Assembly (NCBI GenBank): GCA_041690355.1
Contig: JAWLHK010000004.1
Coordinates: 62,001-126,000 of the forward strand
Length of the DNA stretch: 64,000 nucleotides
Direction of reading: 5' to 3'
Source: JAWLHK01 sp041690355 [NCBI: bacterium]
GTDB lineage: Bacteria; J088; JAWLBW01
Shown: positions 7,388 to 16,430 of the stretch, one piece after another
Layout of the letters: each line of letters opens with the position of its first letter
Numbering within the stretch: position 1 is the first letter of the stretch
The notes under the pieces: generated by a model
Seen by the model: only the letters and a program-made list of their open reading frames with translations
Told to the model about the DNA's origin: nothing
Database searches by the model: none
Translations under genes and position numbers: made by a program

Positions 7388-8794
7388 TTAACTGGCCTTC
7401 TCCGATTCCTGCAGTTCCCCGTACAGCCGCCAGGCCATCCAGGCGACGGCGAGAACGATGAGGATCAGGAGCGACCAGAGGGCGGCCTGTTTCCAGAGCG
7501 GAACCGCGGGCCTCGGGCGCAGCAGGTCTTCGCCGCCGAGCACCATGGCCGATTTCAACTCGGCGCGCCCGGGCGCAGGCGCCCTCTCGATCCCCCTTTC
7601 GCGCAACATCCGCTCGAAGTGCTCGAGGCCGCCGGGGCGGCGATCGATGTCGGCGCGCCCGTAGGCGAGCGTGAACGGCCCCGTGCCGCGCGGCAGAAAG
7701 ATCATGCGGTGAGGCACCCAGCCGAACGCGACCGGCGGAAGCGCGGCGCCCCCCGACTCGATGCGGATGCGCCAGTGGCGGTGCGGCACGGCCGGAAACG
7801 TGACGGTGTCTTCCTCGAGCCCGCCGGGGGCGAAGCGGGCGCGATACACCGTGCCGCGGGCCCGCGCCTGCCACGACGTCTCCGGGTCTGCACGGGACTC
7901 GACGACGAGGCGAAGGAGCATGTTCTCCTCCAGCGCCACACGGACCCGGTCGATCGGATACGAGCCGTCGAACGCGAACTCGAAGCTGCGTTCGGCCTCG
8001 CCGGCCCGGGCGGGAGCCGTGAGCCACCGCGGCTCGGCGCGGCTGCGGGCGTGGCTGCGGCCGATCACCTCGCGCACGGTGATGCGGGGCGACCCCGGGT
8101 CGAGCACCCGCAGGCGAAGATAGCGCACGCCGAGCCCGTGCAGCGGGACGGAGTCGCGGATCAGCGCTTCGCCCTGAAAGGAAAGGCGCGCCAGGTTCCA
8201 CACCGGATGCACCGTGCGCCAGGACTGCAGATCGGGGCTGCTCTCGACGGCCACCCGAAGCAGCGCCTCGGCCGCACTCGTCGCCGATGCGGGCGCGGTC
8301 CAGTCGAGCCGGATCTCGGAGACCGGCGCATGCGTTTCGCCCAGATCGACGAGCAGGCTCTGCCCTTGGGAAACGGGTTCCTGTCCGGGCGACCCACCCG
8401 GCGGTTCGGCGCCGATATAGCGGAATGAGACCGCGCCCCCCGCCGCCCGCAGCTCGACCAATGCCGAGTCGCCGCTCGCGGAACCGCCGAGGATCGGATA
8501 CTGACGGAAGGCGACCGTGACGTCGGTCGTCACGTCGGCCCACGGCTTGTGCTCGAGCCTGAAGGGGAGCAGTTCGCCGACGGCGTTGAAAACCGCGACG
8601 TCGCGCAGATCGGGCCAGACCACGGCGCGGTAGACCTCGGGCGGAATGTCGGCCCCCCAGGTGGCGTACGTGCCGGGGGCGCCCATGCCGACGCCGTACG
8701 CGAAGTCATCGGGACCCAGGCCCCCCGTGTCGGCGCGGGCGGCGGGGGGAGCCAGGAGCGGAAGCAGAAGGAGAATCCATGCGGGAAGACGCAT
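7388..8794 (-). CDS. DUF3999 family periplasmic protein
   Basis: 468 aa. A signal peptide (MRLPAWILLLLPLLAPPAARA) is followed by LGPDDFAYGVGM and PPEVYRAVVWPDLRDVAVFN, which match DUF3999. The C-terminus has a single membrane helix (LWSLLILIVLAVAWMAWRLY) with a short charged tail, so the bulk is periplasmic and C-terminally anchored. The ATG at 8794 overlaps the stop of DUF2339 by one base (TGATG), and a GTG one codon upstream is an alternative. DUF2339 and DUF3999 are a conserved neighbouring pair in proteobacteria. Their biochemical role is not established. Confidence 0.85.
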   Translation of the reverse strand: MRLPAWILLLLPLLAPPAARADTGGLGPDDFAYGVGMGAPGTYATWGADIPPEVYRAVVWPDLRDVAVFNAVGELLPFRLEHKPWADVTTDVTVAFRQYPILGGSASGDSALVELRAAGGAVSFRYIGAEPPGGSPGQEPVSQGQSLLVDLGETHAPVSEIRLDWTAPASATSAAEALLRVAVESSPDLQSWRTVHPVWNLARLSFQGEALIRDSVPLHGLGVRYLRLRVLDPGSPRITVREVIGRSHARSRAEPRWLTAPARAGEAERSFEFAFDGSYPIDRVRVALEENMLLRLVVESRADPETSWQARARGTVYRARFAPGGLEEDTVTFPAVPHRHWRIRIESGGAALPPVAFGWVPHRMIFLPRGTGPFTLAYGRADIDRRPGGLEHFERMLRERGIERAPAPGRAELKSAMVLGGEDLLRPRPAVPLWKQAALWSLLILIVLAVAWMAWRLYGELQESEKAS

Positions 8795-11595
8795 CACACG
8801 ACCCTTTCCTTGTCATCCTCTTTGCGCGGCGGGATGGGCGCCAGGTAACCGATAGCGAGCAGGAGCACGCCGGTACCGAGAAACGAGACGACGCGGGCGA
8901 TGGTCCCCGTCGCCGCGAGATCGACAATCAGCAGCTTGGCCATGACGAGTGCGAGCAGGCCGGCCCCCGCGATCCAGACGCGGCGCCATCCCCTGCGGTG
9001 CGCGACGAACATGAGGCCCATGGCGCAGGCGGTCCAGAACAGAGAGAGCGAAGTCTGGAGCACGGCCGATCTCCAGAGCGCGGCGCTGCGCCAGGGAACG
9101 CCGGCGAAGTGATGGACGGCGCGCACGACCCCGGCGGTCCACCACACGAAAGCGAACGCGCCGGCCGCCGTGGCGAAGGGCGCCGGGGGGAAATCCGCGC
9201 GCCAGTCGGCGGGCATCACGTTGCGGTACCAGCGGATCGAGGCGAGCAGCAGGAATCCGGCCCCGAGATCGAGCGGGTTGATGAGCGGAAGATACGAGAG
9301 GCCGGCCGTCGCACCCGACGACGCGAGGTGACCCGCCAGCGCCGCGAACAGGGCGGCCCCGAAGAGAACCGTGGCGCCGGTCCCCGCGTACAGCCGGGGC
9401 GCAAGCCGCACCGGGAACGCGCCGGACCGCCCGCCGGCGAGCGCGAACAGCGCGGGAACGATCATGGCGACGGCGAGCACCCACTCGGCGCCGCGCAATC
9501 GGTATTCCGGATCCGTAAGCTGCAGCAGCTGCCAGCCGATCTCCCACGCCACGAGCAGCGCCCCCAGCCACCAGCCGGCCAGGTGCGCAACCGGAATCGC
9601 GGCGGATGCGTTTCCGGCGTCACGCGCGAGGTGGCGGTAATGCACGATCGCCACCATGAGCCAGGCGGGCGCGCCGATGCCGGCGAGCGGATGCCAATCC
9701 CCGGCGCTGACGAGTCCGAACAGAAAGAGCCAGGCGGCCGGAACCAGTCCCAGCCAGGCCGCGCCGGGCGTCGCCCACCGCAGGCGGCGCGCGCACCAGG
9801 AGGCGAGGACGGCGGTCGCGGCCAGATAGATCAGATACCCGTGGACGAGAATCCCGGCCGCATACGCGCCATGATGCCAGTCCCGCTCGGAGGCGACGCG
9901 ATACCACTCGGCCCAGCCGCCGCCCAGCCACCAGGCGGCCGCCAGAAAGAGAAAGGGCCAGGCCGAGGCGCGCTCCCACCGGGCGATGCGGGATGCGGTG
10001 CCGGCGAGCAGCCAGGCGACCAGCAACGCGCTGGCGGCGAGAAGGAGCGTGCCGATGGCGGCGGCATTCAGGACGGGAACCGCATCGGCGCCGGGCCCGC
10101 CGGCCTTCACGAACGCAATGGCGGCGCCGCCCTGCAGCAGCATTCCGGCCAGACGGGCAAGCCGCGCGCCGCGGCGCACCCCGCTCCACACGAGCACGAC
10201 CCCTTCGACCGCCCAGGCCGCCGCGGTCCACCGGCTGTCGAGCGCGAGGGGAATGGCAAGCGTGTTGAAGGCGATGCCCAATCCGAGAAAGATCCGCGCC
10301 AGCGCGGCATACCGCTCGCGCGCCCGGCTGAACAGGAGGGTGGCCAACCCGACATAGAGCACACCGAGGAGCGCCGCGCTGGCCGCGAGCGCCCAGGGAA
10401 TGCCGCCCACAACCTGTGTCTGCAGACCGAAGGCGGTCAGGGGGAGCCCGAAGATCAGGGTGTTATCGATGCCGTCCAGCCCCTTGCTGCGCCGGGAGTA
10501 GAAGAGCACGCCGACGGCGAGATAGAGCAGGAAGAAGAAGATGAGGAACGGCTCGACCGTTCCCGCGAGCTCGGGCTTGTAGGCGTCGGCCCCCCAGGCC
10601 GCACCGACGCCGAAGGTGAAGAGAAAGCCGAGCAGGTTGAGCGAACGCCACGCGCGGTACCGGGCCACGGCGAGAATGCCGAGATTGAGCATGGCGTAGT
10701 AGGAGAAGAGGGCGACGTGATTCCCCTCGCCCGAGGACGCGAGAATCGGCGCGAGAAAGCCGCCGCTGACCCCGAGCACGGCGAGCACCTGGGCGTTCTG
10801 GAGAATCGCGAGGATGGCCGAGAGAACGGCGGTCGTGAGCAGCAACGCGAACGCGAGTCCCGAAGGGATCAGGTGGTAGAGCTGGTAGCCGCCGAAGACC
10901 GTCAGGTAGAAGACGCCAATGCCGCCGCCCTGCAGAATGAGCCCGAAGGCCCGCTTCGTGCTGCGCAGCCGCCAGCCGAGGCCCGTCAAGGCGAGGGCGC
11001 CCGCCGCGGCGGCGCCGAGGCGCACCTCGATGGGGAGAAATCCGCGCTCGCCAACGTATTTGAGGAGGAAGGCGACGCCGACGAAGAGCACCAGGATGCC
11101 GATGCGGGCGATGGGATTGCCGGTCGTGAAGTACCGCTTGACCGCCGCGACGGCCTCATCGATGGGGCCTGGCTCCGCGGGCGGGCCCGGTTCCGCAGGT
11201 TCCGTTGGCGGAACGCTTTCCGCTTGTGCCGAGGAAGGCCTGGACGCCTCGCGCAGCTCCGTGGCGAAGTCGTGCCCGGACTCGCCGGACTCGCCGCGAG
11301 CGGAAGGCGGCGGGGGCGCTGCGAACGGCGGCGGTTCCACCGGCTGCGCCGGGGGTGGCGCGGGCGGTTCCCCCGCAATGGGGCCGGCCCCCGTCTGCTC
11401 GAGCCTCTCGATCCGCGCGAGCAACCTGCGCTCGCGCAGCAGGGCCGCGCGCTGCTCCTCGCGGAGGGAGTTCCGCAGCTGGAACACCAGGACGAAGAGC
11501 GCGCCGACCGCGCCGCCGAGGAGGACGCCGCTGCCGGTCAGAAAGGCGAGCAACGCACCGGCCGCCGCGGCAAGAAGGAGAGGAGCTACAGGCAT
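8794..11595 (-). CDS. DUF2339 family polytopic membrane protein
   Basis: 933 aa. An N-terminal membrane anchor is followed by a coiled-coil/proline-rich linker (about residues 40-145). After that come more than twenty hydrophobic segments beginning ARIGILVLFVGVAFLLKYVG, the DUF2339 hallmark (G-x-x-x-L-F-x-G-x-x-F-L-L-K-Y). GFLAPILAS is also typical. The family resembles a giant integral-membrane scaffold of unknown role, usually beside DUF3999, as here. The start at 11595 has only a weak Shine-Dalgarno. Confidence 0.9.
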   Translation of the reverse strand: MPVAPLLLAAAAGALLAFLTGSGVLLGGAVGALFVLVFQLRNSLREEQRAALLRERRLLARIERLEQTGAGPIAGEPPAPPPAQPVEPPPFAAPPPPSARGESGESGHDFATELREASRPSSAQAESVPPTEPAEPGPPAEPGPIDEAVAAVKRYFTTGNPIARIGILVLFVGVAFLLKYVGERGFLPIEVRLGAAAAGALALTGLGWRLRSTKRAFGLILQGGGIGVFYLTVFGGYQLYHLIPSGLAFALLLTTAVLSAILAILQNAQVLAVLGVSGGFLAPILASSGEGNHVALFSYYAMLNLGILAVARYRAWRSLNLLGFLFTFGVGAAWGADAYKPELAGTVEPFLIFFFLLYLAVGVLFYSRRSKGLDGIDNTLIFGLPLTAFGLQTQVVGGIPWALAASAALLGVLYVGLATLLFSRARERYAALARIFLGLGIAFNTLAIPLALDSRWTAAAWAVEGVVLVWSGVRRGARLARLAGMLLQGGAAIAFVKAGGPGADAVPVLNAAAIGTLLLAASALLVAWLLAGTASRIARWERASAWPFLFLAAAWWLGGGWAEWYRVASERDWHHGAYAAGILVHGYLIYLAATAVLASWCARRLRWATPGAAWLGLVPAAWLFLFGLVSAGDWHPLAGIGAPAWLMVAIVHYRHLARDAGNASAAIPVAHLAGWWLGALLVAWEIGWQLLQLTDPEYRLRGAEWVLAVAMIVPALFALAGGRSGAFPVRLAPRLYAGTGATVLFGAALFAALAGHLASSGATAGLSYLPLINPLDLGAGFLLLASIRWYRNVMPADWRADFPPAPFATAAGAFAFVWWTAGVVRAVHHFAGVPWRSAALWRSAVLQTSLSLFWTACAMGLMFVAHRRGWRRVWIAGAGLLALVMAKLLIVDLAATGTIARVVSFLGTGVLLLAIGYLAPIPPRKEDDKERVV

Positions 11596-11640
11596 CCCTT
11601 ATTCAAGCAAAGAGCCGGCGCGGCGGCAAACCTTGCGCCA

Positions 11641-11678
11641 TGCGAATGGCAGATGACAAATCGCAAATGGCAAATGCA
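11641..11678. repeat. Degenerate AAATGGC short-period repeat
   Basis: Five or so imperfect 6-8-bp units (AATGGCA, GATGACA, AATCGC, AAATGGC, AAATG) lie directly upstream of the DUF2339 gene. This is one of several unrelated-word repeat tracts in intergenic DNA of this window (see 49769, 56532, 57632, 63292). Confidence 0.6.
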
Positions 11679-11706
11679 CAACCCGTTCGTCGCGAGCTGA
11701 CGGCGG

Positions 11707-11794
11707 GAGCTTTCCGCTGCCGCGGCCCCCACCTCGTGCACATCGTGGTCCATGGCTCCCCCGGGGGAGCATCCATTGCTGCACGTGCTTGCGG
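11707..11794 (-). repeat. Dispersed palindromic element, copy 1
   Basis: Read on the minus strand this shares two blocks with plus-strand copies at 47708-47784 and 48397-48435: CCGCAAGCAC-x-CAGCA before, and GGTGGGGGCCGCG-CAGCGG after, a central GCTCCCCCGGGGGAGC palindrome. It lies between DUF2339 and the 231-aa gene and has no coding potential. Confidence 0.7.
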
Positions 11795-11817
11795 AGGACT
11801 GAGAAGGAATAGCCCGG

Positions 11818-12513
11818 TCATTGCGGTCTGGCGATCAGCTGCCGGTCGTCTACGACGGTGAAGGTGGCAAGTTCTACCTCGGCCGCCCGGATATCGGAGC
11901 GAAGCGAATAGAGGATGAGGCCGTTCCCGTTCTTCAACAGAGCGGCTCCTTCAAACCCGTCGACATGCGGGAGCACCACCTTGTACTGTTCACCCGTCGG
12001 ACGGGAGAGCGCAATCGCCTTGTCGTCTTTCTGAGAAATGCGCCGGTCACCGTTGGAGTCGCTCTCGGCGACGACATAGAGAAACGCCTGAGGTGCAGGC
12101 TTCGGATCGACATATCCGGCTTCGGGGATGTTCTCGGTCGAGAGAATCAGCCCGCTCGGTTCGGGACGTAACCACCTCGTTGTGCGGCTCTCCGGATCGA
12201 AGAACAGGTAATTCCTGGTCGAGAGCGCCTGCTTGCCCGAGCCGAAGCCGCCGTCGTATCCCTGGTCCAGATACAGCTCGGCACGCAGGACATCGGTCCC
12301 GTCGATCGCCCGGAAATCTCCGAGACGCGTGGATTCGCTTACACCCTGGCCTTTCTCGACGAAGGCCACATCCTGCACATGGCGGGTACGGAACGCTTCC
12401 GCAAGAATGAGTCCGAGGGCGCCCACACCTGCCGCAGCGGCGACGAGGCCGGCGAGGAAGATGATGACCGCGTTGGCCTTCCACAAGGCGGCGAAAAACT
12501 TCTCAGACGCCAC
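11818..12513 (-). CDS. Hypothetical membrane-anchored protein, 231 aa
   Basis: A single N-terminal membrane helix (about residues 12-38, ANAVIIFLAGLVAAAAGVGAL) is followed by a ~190-residue periplasmic domain with alternating beta-strands. It contains DSNGDRRISQKDD, a D-x-N/D-G-D-x-x-I calcium-binding-like loop near residue 165 (dockerin/EF-hand type). The GTG start at 12513 was chosen because CGGAG lies 6-7 nt upstream. Longer upstream frames would run through the promoter. No close family recognised. Confidence 0.7.
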   Translation of the reverse strand: MASEKFFAALWKANAVIIFLAGLVAAAAGVGALGLILAEAFRTRHVQDVAFVEKGQGVSESTRLGDFRAIDGTDVLRAELYLDQGYDGGFGSGKQALSTRNYLFFDPESRTTRWLRPEPSGLILSTENIPEAGYVDPKPAPQAFLYVVAESDSNGDRRISQKDDKAIALSRPTGEQYKVVLPHVDGFEGAALLKNGNGLILYSLRSDIRAAEVELATFTVVDDRQLIARPQ

Positions 12514-12586
12514 GCAACACTCCGTTCCGCCGGTGAATACCGGCAGGCAATACCTTACCGGGCAGAGCGCATCGGCGCAAACGCGC

Positions 12587-12754
12587 TCAGGGATGCGGGC
12601 GGGGATTCTCGGCTGCGAGCGGATATTGCTGACGGCACTGCAGCTCACACATGGCCTCGTCTGCGCACTGCTCGAGACAGGCGTACAGCGGTTCGCCCCG
12701 GATACTGAGGCATCCGGCCAAGATGAGCATCGATGCTGCGAGGAGCCGGATCAC
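12587..12754 (-). CDS. Small Cys-rich lipoprotein, 55 aa
   Basis: A GTG start gives MIRLLAASMLILAGC, a clean lipoprotein signal with lipobox LAGC. About 40 mature residues follow with four more cysteines (YACLEQCADEAMCELQCRQQ), spaced C-x3-C-x5-C-x3-C. This C-x3-C twin pattern is that of a small helical hairpin stapled by two disulphides. The GTG shares bases with the stop of the Ada-like gene (GTGA), so the two are co-translated. Function unknown. Confidence 0.7.
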   Translation of the reverse strand: MIRLLAASMLILAGCLSIRGEPLYACLEQCADEAMCELQCRQQYPLAAENPRPHP

Positions 12755-13575
12755 TGCCCCTCCCCTTCCCTTCGCAGCAGTTCGCGCTTGCGTTCGACAC
12801 CCCAGCGATACCCCGCGAGATCGCCGTCACGGCGCACGACGCGGTGGCACGGGATGGCCACGGCGAGGGGATTCGCCGCGCAGGCGCTCGCGACGGCGCG
12901 CACGGCGGCGGGAGAGCCGATGCGGCGCGCGAGCTCGGTGTAGGTCACCGTCGCGCCGGGGGGAATCTTCTGCAGCGCCGTCCACACGCGATGCTGGAAC
13001 GCCGTTCCCCGGATATCGAGGGGCAGCTCGAAGCCGACGCGCGGCGCTTCGACGAACCCGACCACGGCGGCCACGACCCGCTCGAAGGCGGCGTCGCCGC
13101 CGACCAGGTGCGCCCTGGGGAACCGGTCCTGCAGGTCGCGCACGAGCGCCTCGGGATCGTCGCCGAGCAGGATGGCGCACACGCCGCGCTCGCTCTGCGC
13201 CACGAGGAGCGCCCCGAGCGAAGTCTCGCCGACGGCGAAGCGGATGGTCGCTCCGCCGCCGCCCGCGCGGTAGCGCCCGGGGGTCATGCCGAGCATGCCG
13301 TCGGCATCTTCATAGAAGCGGCCGGTGGACCGGTAGCCGGCATCGAAAATCGCGCCGGTCACCGACTGCCCTTGCGCGAGCGCGCGGCGCACCCGCTCGC
13401 CGCGCTGCGCGGCCGCCCAGGCGCGGGGGGTCAGTCCCGTGACGGCCTTGAAGGTGCGGTGCAGGTGCGAGGGGCTCAGCCCGGCGCGGCGCGCCAGCTC
13501 CGCGAGCGCGGGGGGCTGTTCGGCGGCGGCGAGCAGACGGCAGAGTTCGGCCACGGTGTCGGCATGCCTGGTCAT
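12751..13575 (-). CDS. Ada-like AraC regulator fused to methylguanine-DNA methyltransferase
   Basis: 274 aa. Residues 1-105 form an AraC-type double helix-turn-helix (ALAELARRAGLSPSHLHRTF, GMTPGRYR). Residues 110-274 form the O6-alkylguanine transferase domain with active-site PCHRVV and the flanking GYRWGVERK helix. It is E. coli Ada without the N-terminal zinc/Cys phosphotriester-sensing domain. It can therefore repair O6-methylguanine suicidally and bind DNA, but lacks the usual methylation switch. The ATG at 13575 gives MTRHADTVAEL directly ahead of the HTH. A small lipoprotein overlaps its stop codon. Confidence 0.9.
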   Translation of the reverse strand: MTRHADTVAELCRLLAAAEQPPALAELARRAGLSPSHLHRTFKAVTGLTPRAWAAAQRGERVRRALAQGQSVTGAIFDAGYRSTGRFYEDADGMLGMTPGRYRAGGGGATIRFAVGETSLGALLVAQSERGVCAILLGDDPEALVRDLQDRFPRAHLVGGDAAFERVVAAVVGFVEAPRVGFELPLDIRGTAFQHRVWTALQKIPPGATVTYTELARRIGSPAAVRAVASACAANPLAVAIPCHRVVRRDGDLAGYRWGVERKRELLRREGEGQ

Positions 13576-13659
13576 GGCTACATCTTAGGCGGAAGCCCGC
13601 GTCCGCGCACTCCGGATCCTGCCATGCCCCTGGCCCCCCCCTGCCCCCGGGCCCGTACA

Positions 13660-14331
13660 CTACCGCGCGCCCACGTACTTGCACTGGGGCGCGAAGCGCA
13701 GAATGTCGCGGTAGCTGGCGGTTTCGCACCGCCAGCGCAGGCCGCCGCGGGCGTCGACTTCGGGCACCAGTTGAATCGTGGCGGGTGCGCCGTCCACCTT
13801 CTCGGCGTAGGCGAGCGTCACGACACCGCCGTCGCCGACCCGCATGGAGACCAGCGCCTCGGTCTGATACTCCCCGGGCGCGTCGAGTTCGGCTTCTTCG
13901 TTCGACGTGGGGAACTCGCCACGGTTCGCATAGTACTCGGTCACCGCGACCTTGGCGCCCATGCCGACCTGCAGCCCTTCGGCGACCAGGGCGGCCGACA
14001 GATACCGTTCGCGCAGCGCCTCGGCCTCGCGCTTCTCGGCGGCGATGGTCTCCTGGAATTCAGCGGCGCGCCGATCGAGCGCGTTCGCCTGCTGCCGCAG
14101 CGCCTTGCCCGTCTGCCGTCCCGTCTGGCGCACTTCCTGCCGGACAGCGGCGGTCTGTTCATCGAGCCGTTCGTTCAGATCGGCTACCTGCCCCTGCAGC
14201 GCCTCGGCCTGCGCCCGCGCCGCCGCCGCGGCCTGCTCTAGCTGCGGCCGGCGAAAGAAGATTTCGTATGCCGCGAGCACGGCCGCGAACGCGAGCCCCG
14301 TCGCGATAATCTGCAGAAGAAACTTTTTCAT
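13660..14331 (-). CDS. Coiled-coil protein with pilin-like C-terminal domain
   Basis: 223 aa. MKKFLLQIIATGLAFAAVLAAYE gives a membrane anchor, followed by a long heptad-rich helix (residues ~30-125, Q/A/R/E-rich). The C-terminal domain (GMGAKVAVTEYYANRGEFPTS) matches the start of the type IV pilin head (x-x-x-K-x-x-V-x-E-Y-Y-x-x-x-G-x-x-P) found in PilA-like periplasmic proteins. One C-terminal Cys pair (WRCETA...PQCKYVG) is where pilins form a disulphide. GGAGG lies 7 nt before this ATG, which excludes the longer upstream frame. No prepilin peptidase site is visible, so it is pilin-like rather than a pilin. Confidence 0.7.
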   Translation of the reverse strand: MKKFLLQIIATGLAFAAVLAAYEIFFRRPQLEQAAAAARAQAEALQGQVADLNERLDEQTAAVRQEVRQTGRQTGKALRQQANALDRRAAEFQETIAAEKREAEALRERYLSAALVAEGLQVGMGAKVAVTEYYANRGEFPTSNEEAELDAPGEYQTEALVSMRVGDGGVVTLAYAEKVDGAPATIQLVPEVDARGGLRWRCETASYRDILRFAPQCKYVGAR

Positions 14332-14452
14332 GGAAACGCCTCCACCGGTTCGCGGGGGGCCGCCCGGCTGCTCACGAAACGTGTACTGTAGCAGCGTCGG
14401 GAATCCGGCGCACACGGCCTTTCGGCAGGGTCAGCCTTCGCGCCCGCCAGCT

Positions 14453-14920
14453 TCATTCAGGGTCGGAATGCTCGTGAGCCGCGACAAGCCCGTCGAGCGA
14501 GGCGCCCGCCATCCGCATGGCGACGCGGCAATGGGAAACGCCCGGGGTTGCCTGCGATTGCAGCACGACAAACTGTCCGCCCGCATGGCCGACAATCGCG
14601 CGGTCGAACTCCATCATGCGGAAACACGCCTGCACGTCGCCCGTTCCCCGCAAGGGACACGGCGTGTGAATCTCCGCATACACGGTATCCTCGGTGACGG
14701 ACGTCACGGGCACCTGCTTCGCCGAGGGGAACGAACGCTGCCAGAGGGTCCCCAGCTCGGCCAGCGAAGCCGCGCGTCCAATCCGCTTGCTCCGGATGGC
14801 CACCGCTGCGAGCGCATGCGTGAGCCCGTCGGAGAGGGGCCTCAGGAGTGGACGGCGGGCCACGGCCGCCAGCGTACCCAGAACCAGCTGCACGGAGGAC
14901 TTGATAAGCCACTTCTGCAT
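14453..14920 (-). CDS. Hypothetical protein, 155 aa
   Basis: Starts MQKWLIKSSVQLVLGTLAAVA with an amphipathic/hydrophobic N-terminus. The rest resembles a small alpha/beta domain with three cysteines (HTPCPLRGTGDVQACF and GVSHCRVAM). That pattern, with the closing HCR, recalls bacteriochlorophyll 4-vinyl reductase (V4R)-type or heme-NO-binding-like sensor domains, but I cannot assign it. The ATG at 14920 has AAGG upstream. The gene lies on the same strand as, and downstream of, the GGDEF gene, with a short gap. Confidence 0.65.
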   Translation of the reverse strand: MQKWLIKSSVQLVLGTLAAVARRPLLRPLSDGLTHALAAVAIRSKRIGRAASLAELGTLWQRSFPSAKQVPVTSVTEDTVYAEIHTPCPLRGTGDVQACFRMMEFDRAIVGHAGGQFVVLQSQATPGVSHCRVAMRMAGASLDGLVAAHEHSDPE

Positions 14921-14981
14921 GACGACCGACCTTTCATGGCCTCGCGGCCGGAAGAGAACCTTGCGGAATGCGTCTGATGGA

Positions 14982-16244
14982 TCAAGCCGCGGCCGACGTG
15001 TCGACATCGGCCAGGGCGATTCGATCCCGCCCGGCCGCCTTGCCGGCGTAAAGCGCCGCGTCGGCGCGGCGGATCAGGGATTCTCGGTCCTCACCAGCGT
15101 GCCATGCGGCGACGCCGATGGTCACCGTAATTCGAAGGGATCCCTGCGCGGTTTCAAGCGGAATTTTTGCGAGGCGCGCGCGGAGCCGTTCGAGAACCTC
15201 GACCGCCTGTCTGGGCGAGGTGTCCGGAAGCACCAGGATGAACTCCTCGCCGCCGAAGCGGGCGAGGACATCCGTCGCACGAAGACCCTCGCGGCAGACG
15301 GCGCTGAACAGCCGCAACGCCTCATCACCCGCCGCGTGACCGAAGTCGTCGTTGACGCGCTTGAAGCGATCGATGTCCATCAGACAGAGCGTGAGCGGCG
15401 TGCCGTTTCTCGCAGCCCGCGCGATCTCCCGGGCGAAGAGGACCTCGAATCGGCGGCGGTTCAGCAGTCCCGTCAGCGGGTCGGTCTCGGCCAGGTGGGT
15501 CAGTTCGGCCAGCAGCGCATATTCGCGCCGGCGCAAAGTGGCGAATCGCCAGGCCGCGATGGCGCCGATGATCGCGGGAAAGGAGACGAGAAGCCCGATG
15601 CTCGCGATCTCGGGTCCCGACATGTCGCCAGCGAACGAGAGCGTCGCCAGAAACCCGCCGACTCCGGCCGTGGCGACGGACAGCATGAGCGGAAACCGAT
15701 TCGGCACAAAACTGAAGAGGCCCACGAGCATGGTCATGACAATGCCCAGATGCCAGGCGAGCTCCTCCGGGCGCGCGTGCACGACGACGAAATAGGCGGC
15801 GAACGAGAGCGCCTCCAACCCTGATACGATGCGTCCGTCCTCGATCAGCACCGGCCGGCGCCATGCCAGCGCGGCGCCCGCCGTAAGCAGGCCTGCAATT
15901 GCGATGCGCACGGCAAGCAGCCGCAGAAACGGATCTGCGCTGCCGAAGGCGACCCAATCCGGATAGGCGAAGACGAGAAACAGCAGCGCCATGACGAGCA
16001 GCGACACGGCGGTCTGGCGCCCCTTCTGCCCCCGGTACCGCGCGCGGAACGCGGCTTCGGCGGCCGATTCCGTGAACTCGGCCGTGAGGCGCGAGAGGGT
16101 CCACTCCGCAGAAGAGGGCGCGTCGCGGCGGAGTCGGCGTCCGCCCGGCGACTCTTCCACGAATGGCCCTCGCACGGCGTGAAGGGCTCCCGAATCATGC
16201 AGCGGAAGCGCTCCATCCGCGTTGTCGGCGTGGACGGTAGTCAT
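14982..16244 (-). CDS. Membrane-bound diguanylate cyclase (GGDEF)
   Basis: 420 aa. About six membrane segments (residues ~90-265) are followed by a GGDEF domain with active site RFGGEEFIL near residue 340, the substrate-binding DPLTGLLNRR at the domain start, and a canonical inhibitory I-site (RATD, five residues before GGEEF). It should make cyclic di-GMP from two GTP and be subject to product inhibition. The sensor region is a six-helix membrane domain of MASE type with no visible ligand motif. The start is the ATG at 16244 with weak Shine-Dalgarno; longer in-frame extensions look non-coding. Confidence 0.9.
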   Translation of the reverse strand: MTTVHADNADGALPLHDSGALHAVRGPFVEESPGGRRLRRDAPSSAEWTLSRLTAEFTESAAEAAFRARYRGQKGRQTAVSLLVMALLFLVFAYPDWVAFGSADPFLRLLAVRIAIAGLLTAGAALAWRRPVLIEDGRIVSGLEALSFAAYFVVVHARPEELAWHLGIVMTMLVGLFSFVPNRFPLMLSVATAGVGGFLATLSFAGDMSGPEIASIGLLVSFPAIIGAIAAWRFATLRRREYALLAELTHLAETDPLTGLLNRRRFEVLFAREIARAARNGTPLTLCLMDIDRFKRVNDDFGHAAGDEALRLFSAVCREGLRATDVLARFGGEEFILVLPDTSPRQAVEVLERLRARLAKIPLETAQGSLRITVTIGVAAWHAGEDRESLIRRADAALYAGKAAGRDRIALADVDTSAAA

Positions 16245-16338
16245 CCACTGTATTGAACCTGTTTTCGGACATGAGCGCTGTGACGCAGGTAACAGGAGTG
16301 AGGATGGTGCGGATGGATCCGGGAATTTCATTTGTTCC

Positions 16339-16364
16339 CCCTCCTCCTCGCTGGAGGAGGAGGG
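16339..16364. terminator. GC-rich hairpin between divergent genes
   Basis: A perfect 11-bp stem CCCTCCTCCTC / GAGGAGGAGGG with a 4-nt loop. It has no T-tract, so it is either a factor-dependent terminator or an unrelated fold. It lies between the GGDEF gene start and the acyltransferase start, where a terminator would not be expected. Confidence 0.3.
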
Positions 16365-16430
16365 CGCCATGCGCGGTCAGCGCAGGCGGGAGGAGGTGGT
16401 GACCGCCTGCCGCCGTGGGTATCATGGACC

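Noticed and set aside
8779-11700. A long plus-strand reading frame antisense to the DUF2339/DUF3999 genes
   Set aside because: It is R/G/E/P-rich shadow coding typical of the opposite strand in GC-rich genes. No domain, no ribosome-binding site; the minus-strand products are recognised families.
16339-16364. True intrinsic terminator
   Set aside because: Perfect stem but no T-tract and it lies between divergent starts; kept only as a low-confidence hairpin.
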